This document shows, piece by piece, positions 1 through 5,846 of a stretch of 6,081 nt of DNA. The stretch's first letter is position 1. Each line of letters starts with the position of its first letter. Made by a program: the position numbers and the translations under genes. The stretch is from NCBI GenBank assembly GCA_026418215.1, contig JAOABT010000189.1, positions 1-6,081 of the forward strand, in the 5' to 3' direction. Under the pieces are notes generated by a model. It did no database searches. It had not been told where the DNA came from and saw only the letters and a program-made list of their open reading frames with translations. This DNA is from Clostridia bacterium. GTDB lineage: Bacteria > Bacillota > Clostridia > DSM-8532.

Positions 1-2
1 GC

Positions 3-35
3 TCGTCGGCAGCGTCAGATGTGTATAAGAGACAG
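3..35 (+). other. Nextera (Tn5) sequencing adapter, non-genomic
   Basis: These 33 bases match the Illumina Nextera read-1 transposase adapter, ending in the 19-base Tn5 mosaic end (17-35, AGATGTGTATAAGAGACAG). This is library sequence left on the contig end. It creates false peptide ends: the minus-strand nrdD reading frame continues into it as LSLIHI before a stop, and a plus-strand frame starts MYKRQ. Both strings are typical of untrimmed adapter. Genomic sequence starts at 36. Confidence 0.98.
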
Positions 36-1235
36 GCTGCCAAACAGGCCTCCGCCTCTTTTTCGGAGCTCGGTGGTGTCCAGGCGCAGTCTGCAGCACA
101 TCGATACGGCATCCTCAGGGGAAAGATCGGAATTGACGTAATTTGCAAAATACGGAATGCCGTACTTGCAGGTGATCTTCATGAAGCCTTCCACTGCGGG
201 GCTATTCCAGTCAAATTCCCTGGTAATGTTGAGGGTCGGAATGGGGAAGGTAAAGACCCTGCCCTTGGCATCCCCCTCAAGCATAACCTCACAGAAAGCC
301 TTGTTGATGATATCCATCTCAGCCTGGAAGTCTGCGTACTTATCGTTCGTGTATTGGCCTCCGTAAATAACAGGCTCATCCTTCAAGGTGTTGGGCACCG
401 TAATATCGAAGGTTAAATTGGAAAAGGGGCACTGAAAGCCAACTCTGGTGGGAACATTGATGTTGAATATGAATTCCTGAATACACTGCTTCACCTGATG
501 GTATTCAAGCTTATCATAACGGACAAACGGGGCGCAATAGGTGTCAAAGCTGGACCAAGCCTGTGCTCCGGCTGTTTCGCCCTGGGTTGTAAAGGTCGAA
601 TTGACGATTTGGCCTAAGAAGCTTCTCAGATGCTTAGCGGGCTTGCTTTCAACCTTGCCTGCCACGCCTCCGAAGCCGTCAAGAAGGAGCTGTCTTAAAT
701 CCCACCCTGCACAGTAGGCTCCGAAAAAGCCTAAATCATGAATATGGCACTCGCCGCTTTCATGGGCCTCGCGGACCTCATCGGGATAGATTTCATGCAG
801 CCAGTAATTTTTGGTGAAGGTTTCTCTTATGTAATTATTAAGACCGTTAACACTCTTCTGAGTATTGGCGTTCTCTTGTATTTTCCAGTCCTTGTCGCCC
901 AGATAGTCCCCAAACATGTTAATGGTGGCGCCGATGAGGGCGTTGATCTCTCTGGCACTCTTTCGTTTTTCACGATAAAGGATGTAGGTCTTGGCCGTTT
1001 TGGCATGGCCTTCCTCAATAAGTACATATTCAACGAGGTCCTGAATCTGCTCGACCTCGGGAATTTTTCCTTTGTACCTTTCATTGGCTATTGCTACAAC
1101 CTTTTCGCAAAGCTGCTGGGCCAAATTAAAGTCGTTTCCTCCGCAGGCTACTGCTGCCTTGAAAATGGCAGATGAGATTTTCTCAGGAGCAAATTTCTCG
1201 ACGCTACCGTCTCTCTTACGTATCTTTTCAATCAT
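36..1235 (-). CDS. nrdD: Anaerobic ribonucleoside-triphosphate reductase (class III), C-terminal part missing
   Basis: NrdD reduces ribonucleotides to deoxyribonucleotides in the cytoplasm without oxygen, using a glycyl radical installed by the activase NrdG. Seen here: an N-terminal ATP-cone domain (about residues 3-93, starting MIEKIRKRDG) that gives allosteric control, then conserved catalytic-domain stretches HIHDL (163-167), YCAGWDLRQLL (174-184) and GFQCPFSNLTFD (266-277), ending in GGGLFGS (394-400). The family is usually over 650 residues, so the metal-binding C-terminus and glycyl-radical loop lie beyond the contig. The ATG at 1233-1235 has AGGAGG eight bases upstream (1244-1249). 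An nrdG partner would be expected downstream, outside the window. The last genomic codon is Ser400 (36-38); six further codons that appear open are adapter. Identification is firm. Confidence 0.96.
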
Positions 1236-1286
1236 TGTGATTGCCTCCTGCTTTGGTTCGTTGAGATCAACATCTCGACGTGAACA

Positions 1287-1315
1287 AGTTTATCATACAC
1301 AATATATAGTGTCAA
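1287..1315 (-). promoter_or_regulatory. Predicted sigma-A-type promoter of nrdD
   Basis: Read on the minus strand, a perfect -35 hexamer TTGACA (1310-1315) is followed after 17 bases by TAAACT (1287-1292), which matches the -10 consensus at four of six positions. Transcription would start near 1280 and leave a leader of roughly 45 bases before the nrdD start at 1235. The NrdR box covers the end of the -35 and most of the spacer, which supports this being the regulated promoter. The weak -10 is the main doubt. Confidence 0.6.
1297..1312 (-). promoter_or_regulatory. NrdR box (operator of ribonucleotide reductase genes)
   Basis: The 16 bases ACACAATATATAGTGT form a near-palindrome, with only positions 5 and 12 breaking symmetry, and fit the known NrdR box pattern acaCwAtATaTwGtgt at every position. 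NrdR is an ATP-cone repressor of nrd operons that responds to dATP/ATP. The box lies 62-77 bases upstream of the nrdD start and overlaps the predicted -35 and spacer, so binding should block RNA polymerase. NrdR boxes usually come in pairs about 31 bases apart. The nearest candidate partner (1326-1341) is much weaker and offset by 29 bases. Confidence 0.85.
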
Positions 1316-1548
1316 TCCATCTTTTACTAGATTTTTTGTGCAAAATGACGGAAGCCTTACCACATAAGCCTTTGGCTCCCCTCCTCCAAATCGACACCTT
1401 TCCATATTTAGGTGAATTGTCATGACAGCACTACGACATATTGTGTAAAATGTCATTTGTCAATAATCACGAAGACCCTTTTATTTCTAGGCTCTTGTGG
1501 CTTTTTAAATATTGTGCCGCCCATTCGACAGCTTGGGGTTTAAAAGAA

Positions 1549-1577
1549 AAAAACGCGACAAGAAATGACGCGTTTTT
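1549..1577 (-). terminator. Candidate intrinsic terminator downstream of radC (possibly bidirectional)
   Basis: AAAAACGCG (1549-1553 A tract, 1554-1557 CGCG) pairs with CGCGTTTTT (1569-1577) across an 11-base loop. On the minus strand the stem is followed by seven T residues (1547-1553), part of which also pairs in the stem, as expected for a radC terminator about 150 bases after its stop. Only four of nine pairs are GC and the loop is large, so strength is uncertain. The plus strand also has five T residues. Confidence 0.5.
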
Positions 1578-1683
1578 AACTTTGTGCAAGTTGACGAATA
1601 GGTCTTTGGTCCCTGTTTTTATGGGTCTATTGTGCAGATAGAATTTTACAGAGTGTTCTAGTAGAGTTAAGGTGTAATGTCCT

Positions 1684-1721
1684 GTTTTCTCAGGCATTTT
1701 AGGTTTTCACAGGCATCCCGT
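1684..1721. repeat. Two copies of a 19-base direct repeat
   Basis: GTTTTCTCAGGCAT (1684-1697) recurs as GTTTTCACAGGCAT (1703-1716), 13 of 14 bases identical with a period of 19. The pair lies directly after the radC stop codon (1725-1727). No function is evident; it may be a small local duplication. Confidence 0.5.
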
Positions 1722-1724
1722 GTA

Positions 1725-2420
1725 TTAAACAAGAAGCGTGTCCAGAATACCCTGCTCGGCCAGGCTCACATACCTGTCACCGGCAACAATGATATGGTCG
1801 ACCACATGAATGGAAATGGGCTTCATGGCCTGACAGATTTTCCGGGTGACATCGATATCAGCATGAGAAGCCTTGAGGCTGCCTCCCGGGTGATTATGGG
1901 AAAGGATGATGCTGTTGGCCTTATGGCGAAGGGCTGTTTCGACTATGATCCTGGGATAAACCGGCGCCTCATTGATGGTACCCTCATGGACCATTGAAGC
2001 ATGGTTGACACGGTTTTGGGAGTCCAGGCAGATGACAAAGAAGCACTCATAAATGCGGCCGGCAAACAAAGAAACAGCAAAATTCCCCGCCTTGGAGGAG
2101 GAATTGAGAATCGGCCTGTCACCCCACTTTTGCCGCAAATACCTACGGGACAGGGGGGCCACCAGGGAAATAAGCACCGCCGTATTCAGGCTGATCTCAC
2201 AGCGCCGGGATATATCCCGCGGGTCGGCCTCCAGAAGGTCATGAAGCGTTCCGAATTCCTTTATCATGCGATGCGCCAGCGTATTGGTATCGCGCTTTGG
2301 GATGCAGTAAAACAATAGCAGCTCAATGATTTCATGGTCACAGAAGCCATCCAGCCCCTCCTCAAGATACCGCTCCCTGACTCTTTCCCTGTGACCCTCA
2401 TGAACATTTATCTCAGCCAT
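1725..2420 (-). CDS. radC: RadC family protein (JAB/MPN+ metalloprotease-like domain)
   Basis: A complete 231-residue protein of normal length for RadC (UPF0758). The N-terminal part (about 1-90) resembles the helix-hairpin-helix-like region, with IIELLLFYCIPKRDT near 31-45. The C-terminal part (about 103-231) is the JAB/MPN+ domain, with the metal motif HNHPGG (175-180) followed by Ser185 and Asp188, giving the H-x-H ... S-x2-D signature. The old DNA-repair name rests on a misassigned mutation, so the true role is unsettled; metal-dependent peptidase or deubiquitinase-like chemistry is inferred from fold only. ATG at 2418-2420 has AGGAAGG (2430-2436) nine bases upstream. It is a single gene, divergent from sigI. 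I could not assign its promoter with confidence in the AT-rich region upstream. Confidence 0.93.
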   Translation of the reverse strand: MAEINVHEGHRERVRERYLEEGLDGFCDHEIIELLLFYCIPKRDTNTLAHRMIKEFGTLHDLLEADPRDISRRCEISLNTAVLISLVAPLSRRYLRQKWGDRPILNSSSKAGNFAVSLFAGRIYECFFVICLDSQNRVNHASMVHEGTINEAPVYPRIIVETALRHKANSIILSHNHPGGSLKASHADIDVTRKICQAMKPISIHVVDHIIVAGDRYVSLAEQGILDTLLV

Positions 2421-2657
2421 AGGATAATTCCTTCCTGTTTATCAATAGAAAATAGCATTTACTTATATTGTTTTCGTTAGCATTATTTTACTATTTATTC
2501 AGCTCAATTTCCATGTTCAAACAAAATTTTTATCTGACCCTATCAAATTCTAAGAGACCTGCGCATGTTTTAGCAGAAAGGCAAAAAGCTTTAACGGTCT
2601 TGATAAAACTAAGAAAAATCAAAATTTGAGGTGATTTCCTTCAAGGGGGTAAGTGGT
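2421..2657. other. Divergent intergenic region between radC and sigI
   Basis: About 237 AT-rich bases separate the two divergent starts and must hold promoters for both. I found no clean hexamer pair. TTCAAA ... TATCAA near 2516-2546 (plus) and TTGAAC ... TAAATA (minus) are weak candidates. No GC-rich -35/CGAA pair of the kind described for SigI-dependent promoters is visible on the plus strand, so autoregulation by SigI cannot be read here. No gene is present. Confidence 0.5.
2643..2650 (+). promoter_or_regulatory. Ribosome binding site that decides the sigI start
   Basis: AAGGGGGT lies seven bases before GTG 2658-2660. The longer open frame could start at GTG 2631, but no comparable site precedes that codon, and known SigI proteins begin close to the LSF/LSL motif encoded from 2661. 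Confidence 0.65.
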
Positions 2658-3422
2658 GTGTTGTCATTTGCAAGGCTTGAAAAAAGTAACACCGGGCAGT
2701 CTGTAAAAAAAGTTGAGGATCTCGTGCTCAGCATCCAAAAGGGTAACCTTCCGCTCAGAGAGCAGCTCATTATGGAGTACAAGCCCTTCATCCTTAACTG
2801 TGTCGCAAAATACACCCAAAACTATCAGGGTATCGACAGTGATGAGTTCAGCATTGCGTTGATCGCTTTCAATGAGGCCATCAATGCATTCAAGATTGTA
2901 AGAGGCATGTCCTTTCTGGGATTCTCAGAGCTGGTGATCAAGAACAGGTTAGCCGATAATGCCCGGAGAAACAAAAGCCAGAGAAATGTTATTCCCTTTA
3001 CGTGTCTTGAGCCTGAAGCGGCGGATGAATCAGCCAGGCCCTATGAGGTTGGTTCTGAGGACCCCTCCTTCCAGAGACTTGAGTTTGCGGAGGAAATCAA
3101 AGCATACTCTATGAAGCTTTTAGAGTATGGGATTAAGTTCAAAGAGCTTATACGGCTGTCGCCCAAGCACAAGGATACCCGACGACGCCTTGTGAGCCTG
3201 GCTCAGACCCTCTATCATAATAAGCCCCTTCTTTTTAAGCTTAAGAAATCCAAGCAGATTCCTATTCAAGAGCTTCTTGATCTGTCCTCGGTATGCCGGG
3301 GCACCATTGAGCAGAACCGAAAGTACATTATCGCCTTGGTTTTGATTCTGGACAGCCATTTGGAAACCTTAAAAGGCTATATTGACGTCTCTTATGAAGG
3401 AGGTGTTGTCCATGACGACTAA
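2658..3422 (+). CDS. sigI: SigI-family RNA polymerase sigma factor
   Basis: Alternative sigma factor of the SigI type: it directs RNA polymerase to a special promoter set and is held inactive by the membrane anti-sigma RsgI encoded next. In Bacillus it serves heat and envelope stress; in cellulolytic clostridia several SigI paralogs control polysaccharide-degrading enzymes. With GTG 2658 as start it is 254 residues, normal for the family. Region 2 spans about 22-105 (IQKGN 26-30, EYKPFI 40-45, DEFSIALIAFNEAI 62-75). The SigI-specific C-terminal part has KFKEL (160-164), SPKHKDTRRR (168-177) and the helix-turn-helix ending in TIEQNRKYIIAL (216-227). The LADNARRNK segment (98-106) departs from the more usual IDYIRK-like sequence. 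It overlaps rsgI by 11 bases, implying coupled translation. A longer start at 2631 is possible. The pairing with RsgI makes the call strong. Confidence 0.94.
   Translation: MLSFARLEKSNTGQSVKKVEDLVLSIQKGNLPLREQLIMEYKPFILNCVAKYTQNYQGIDSDEFSIALIAFNEAINAFKIVRGMSFLGFSELVIKNRLADNARRNKSQRNVIPFTCLEPEAADESARPYEVGSEDPSFQRLEFAEEIKAYSMKLLEYGIKFKELIRLSPKHKDTRRRLVSLAQTLYHNKPLLFKLKKSKQIPIQELLDLSSVCRGTIEQNRKYIIALVLILDSHLETLKGYIDVSYEGGVVHDD
3397..3405 (+). promoter_or_regulatory. Ribosome binding site of rsgI inside the end of sigI
   Basis: AAGGAGGTG is near-ideal Shine-Dalgarno sequence, with AGGAGG at 3398-3403 placed eight bases before ATG 3412-3414. It shows that translation starts at 3412 and not at the in-frame ATG 3382, which lies further inside sigI and would add ten residues. 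Confidence 0.9.
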
Positions 3423-5136
3423 AGCAACTGTGCTAAAGCTGTCTCTTTTGACAGCTACCGTTATGACTGAGGAATGTGAGTTTAAAAGAATACTGCGAGC
3501 CCCGGGCATGGAAATCGGCACAGAAACTGTTATTAAGCAGCGTGTTTCAAAGACAGAAACAGCAGAGCAAAATACAAGGCCCGTGCCATTTCTGAAGCCC
3601 TATCCGGCAGCAGGCGGACTGGCTTTAATTGCGGTCTTCTTGTTCATTGCGTTTAATCTCATTAAAGGTATGTTTGTTACGGGGCCCCAGGTTTTCGCCT
3701 ACATTGATGTTGATATTAACCCAAGTGTTTCGTTTGCTATTGATGCCAACAGCCATGTTCTCAGTGTCAGTCCCCTGAATGACGACGCTAAGGAGGTCCT
3801 TAAGGGAACAGATTTCAAGGGTCAGCCTATTGATGAGGCCATAGTAGCCCTGACCCAAAAGGCACAGGCCATGGATTTTGACTCCTCCTTCGTTCTGGTC
3901 TCCGGCACTGTTGAGGCGGACAATTCAAAAGCCTTACCAAGCGATAAATTGCAAAGCATCCTTTTATCTATTGTCAACAACGACAAGCTCAAGGATTTTG
4001 AAATTGTCAGCCAGGCCGTCAGTGTCTCTCCCGAGCTTGAGGAGGCTGCAAGGAAAAACGGCATTTCTCTTGCTCGGCAAGCTGCCTACTTGAATGCCAT
4101 TCGAAAGGGTCAGGAGGTTTCTCTGGAGGAAATCCGATCCTCCAAAACGTCGGAAATCTTTATGATACTGAGTTCAGATGAGGGCTCAGAAGGCATGGGC
4201 CAAAACGGGGAAAACGTGTCGGAGGTCATCACACCTGATAGTCAGGCAGCTCAGACGCCATCCGTTATGACAACGCCCACAGCCATTACTCCTTCTTCTG
4301 TAGAAAGTGCCCAAACTACAGCTTCTGATCCCTCCTCGACAGCTACAGCTTCACCGACACCTACACCTACACTTACACCTGCGCCTACACCAAAACCGGA
4401 GCCAACCCCTAAGCCGGAACCAACCCCAGCTCCCGAGCCGACTCCTCCGCCTAAGCCCCAACCGGTGCTCAAAGCTACGGTCAAGGCAACAACCCTGGAC
4501 GGCGGTATCCGGCTTACTTGGAACAAGGTCAGCCGTGAAGGCTTCGTCTACTATAAGGTGGTTATGTCTAAATGTAATGATACACCGGTTTACCCGGATG
4601 ACGGCTATATCACCTACATAACGGATGTCAATCAAACCAGCTATACGGTAAGGCCCTATGACACCTATAACGGAGGAGATTTCGGCGGAGAGGTCAAACC
4701 AGGAGAAGCTTACTACTTCAGCATCACAGCCGTTTATGATGAGCGCAGGATCAGAGGAAATGCCGTTCACGTCAAGATGCCGGGAGAACCTCAAGCCCAG
4801 GCTGAGGAGCCTATGGCTCAGAGCCTGACACTTACGTCCAAGGTGCAGGACGGTAAGCTCGTATTAAGCTGGAATCCTTTAAACTCCAACGGCTTCTATT
4901 ACTATAAGGTTGTGATATCCAAGAACAATCCCGACCCGGTTTACCCCGACGACGGCTACCTCTATTACTTCAGTGAAATTGACCATACCTCGGCCGTCAT
5001 CAATCCCGAGGATTGCTATAACGGCGGCGATTTCGACGGACAGCTCATTTCCGGTGAAACCTATTACTTCGGCATCACGGCCGTCTATGAAGGCAAGAAG
5101 ATAAGGAGCAATGTTCTCACCCTTACCTGCCCTTGA
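3412..5136 (+). CDS. rsgI: RsgI-type membrane anti-sigma factor with two C-terminal FN3-like sensor modules
   Basis: Anti-sigma factor of SigI, 574 residues. Order of parts: a cytoplasmic N-terminal domain (about 1-50; MTTKATVLKL ... PGMEIGTE), which in this family binds SigI; one membrane helix (about 67-84); an extracellular RsgI domain (about 93-260) starting YIDVDINPSV, where Asn103-Pro104 fits the known self-cleavage site; a low-complexity stalk (about 283-351, Pro-rich from 314); and two homologous modules (about 353-457 and 471-574). By hand alignment about half of the module positions match, with shared blocks YYKVV, PVYPDDGY, YNGGDF, YYF and ITAVY. The modules look fibronectin-III-like (central Trp in LTWN/LSWN, closing beta strands); I do not recognise a named family. 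Family knowledge suggests an outside signal leads to stepwise proteolysis and SigI release. The ligand is unknown. A polysaccharide or cell-wall component is a guess from relatives with carbohydrate-binding tips. A strong terminator follows. Confidence 0.92.
   Translation: MTTKATVLKLSLLTATVMTEECEFKRILRAPGMEIGTETVIKQRVSKTETAEQNTRPVPFLKPYPAAGGLALIAVFLFIAFNLIKGMFVTGPQVFAYIDVDINPSVSFAIDANSHVLSVSPLNDDAKEVLKGTDFKGQPIDEAIVALTQKAQAMDFDSSFVLVSGTVEADNSKALPSDKLQSILLSIVNNDKLKDFEIVSQAVSVSPELEEAARKNGISLARQAAYLNAIRKGQEVSLEEIRSSKTSEIFMILSSDEGSEGMGQNGENVSEVITPDSQAAQTPSVMTTPTAITPSSVESAQTTASDPSSTATASPTPTPTLTPAPTPKPEPTPKPEPTPAPEPTPPPKPQPVLKATVKATTLDGGIRLTWNKVSREGFVYYKVVMSKCNDTPVYPDDGYITYITDVNQTSYTVRPYDTYNGGDFGGEVKPGEAYYFSITAVYDERRIRGNAVHVKMPGEPQAQAEEPMAQSLTLTSKVQDGKLVLSWNPLNSNGFYYYKVVISKNNPDPVYPDDGYLYYFSEIDHTSAVINPEDCYNGGDFDGQLISGETYYFGITAVYEGKKIRSNVLTLTCP
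4351..4464 (+). repeat. Low-complexity Pro/Thr/Glu repeat encoding the RsgI stalk
   Basis: Degenerate repeated codons encode alternating TP pairs and then KPEPTP, KPEPTP and APEPTP units (residues 314-351 of RsgI). Such stalks lift surface modules through the cell wall. Copy number may vary between strains, and short-read assembly can collapse such a stretch. Confidence 0.85.
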
Positions 5137-5165
5137 CAAATCATTTCATTAGATCCTCCTACAAA

Positions 5166-5210
5166 CAGCGAAGGAGTCGGATTATTTCCGGCTCCTTCGC
5201 TGCTTTATTC
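5166..5210 (+). terminator. Strong intrinsic terminator after sigI-rsgI
   Basis: A 16-base-pair stem (5166-5181 with 5187-5202, arms starting CAGCGAAGGAG and ending CTCCTTCGCTG, one G-U pair) closes a five-base loop TTATT, followed by CTTTATTCTT. It begins 29 bases after the rsgI stop codon. The tail is broken by an A and a C but the stem is very stable. This closes the sigI-rsgI operon on the right. Confidence 0.9.
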
Positions 5211-5354
5211 TTCGAAGCTGAATCGGGTTGGAACGAGCGCATAGGGTCCTATCAATACGTATTTTTATGGAGATGCGTTTCCAGACTAGTATGAAGATCA
5301 TGTTCGATAGGGTGTATCCGTGCTGGCTTCATTATCTGGAGCATTCATTTTCCG
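5211..5354. other. Spacer between rsgI terminator and MocR remnant, nothing recognised
   Basis: About 144 bases without a supportable gene. It has two short palindromes (ATAGGGTCCTAT near 5241-5252 and AATACGTATT near 5254-5263), neither with a known role. Confidence 0.5.
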
Positions 5355-5846
5355 CTACCAGTCCGTGCTTCCGATCTTATCGATGGCCTTTTTGAGCCGC
5401 TCCACCCCATCTATTATAGCCTTTACCTTAAGGTGTCCGAATCCCAGGATGAGGGTGCTGCAGTCCGAAGGCCCGTCGATATTGATAATCGGATAAGCAC
5501 TCAGCCCTGATACCGCATTCAGCAAAAGCAGCCCTGCTGCCTTCACCGAACCGAAGACCGGGAAAGCTTGCGGCAATATGGAGGCCAGAGCCTGAGCCAT
5601 TGATCCGGACTGCCTCCCCGAAAGTATCCTTAAGAGCACGGCAAAGCGTTTGCATCTTCTTTTGTAAAGCTTGCAGACAGTATGAATACGCCGGACATAG
5701 GCCCCCTGTTCAATAAGTCGTGCGAGCGCCCTTTGATCCATAGCATTGACGCTTCGATTCAGGAGCCGTTGAAGCTTTTTTGCCTGGGGCAAAAGCTTTT
5801 CGGGTAAAACCATATAGCCCAGCCGACACCCCGTTTCAAGCGCTTT
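5355..5846 (-). pseudogene. Remnant of a MocR-type (GntR/aminotransferase) transcription regulator, frameshifted
   Basis: Only the C-terminal third of a MocR/PdxR-like regulator survives. These proteins join a GntR helix-turn-helix to an aminotransferase-fold domain with pyridoxal phosphate and are usually near 470 residues. Read on the minus strand, homology begins at KALETGCRLGYMVLPEKL (5844 downward); the first Lys sits where the PLP-binding lysine of the usual SK(T/A)L motif would be. It runs to the arginine-rich YKRR segment. It then continues in another frame (about 5655-5490: LCRALKDTFGEAVRINGSGSG, then LHIAASF) and returns to the first frame for LILGFGHLKVKAIIDGVERL and a stop at 5355-5357. 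Two compensating shifts of opposite sign, near 5650-5665 and 5480-5500, explain this. The DNA-binding half is absent, with a stop just upstream (5847-5849) and another gene in its place. Two base-calling errors could mimic the shifts but not the lost N-terminus. Confidence 0.8.

Larger units (their letters stand above)
1236..1724. other. Intergenic region between nrdD and radC
   Basis: This 489-base gap holds the nrdD leader, promoter and NrdR box at its left end, a candidate terminator near 1549-1577 and a 19-base repeat next to radC. Short open frames exist on both strands (for example 1467-1697 minus and 1441-1641 plus). None has a ribosome binding site, a recognisable domain or a plausible composition, and the minus one runs straight through the terminator hairpin. 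I see no supportable gene in it. Confidence 0.6.

Noticed and set aside
21..416. Plus-strand open frame of 131 codons starting MYKRQ
   Set aside because: Its start lies in the adapter and the rest is antisense to well-conserved nrdD codons.
1350..1380. Imperfect inverted repeat GGAAGCC ... GGCTCCC
   Set aside because: One mismatch, a long loop and no T run; too weak to call a terminator or a structured RNA.
1467..1697. Minus-strand open frame of 76 codons between radC and nrdD
   Set aside because: No ribosome binding site, no recognisable motif, and it reads through the candidate radC terminator hairpin.
2600..2622. TTGAT ... ATCAA inverted repeat upstream of sigI, resembling an FNR/CRP-type site
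   Set aside because: The 13-base gap is wrong for FNR (four bases), and such words are common in this AT-rich stretch.
2421..2657. SigI-dependent autoregulatory promoter upstream of sigI
   Set aside because: I found no C-rich -35 paired with a CGAA-type -10 on the plus strand, so it is not supported.
4351..4464. Possible CRISPR-like or microsatellite array
   Set aside because: The repetition follows codons of the TP/PEPT stalk, with no spacer structure.
4251..4526. Minus-strand frame rich in Gly and Val (GVGVGSG repeats)
   Set aside because: It is the antisense shadow of the Pro/Thr-coding stalk of rsgI.
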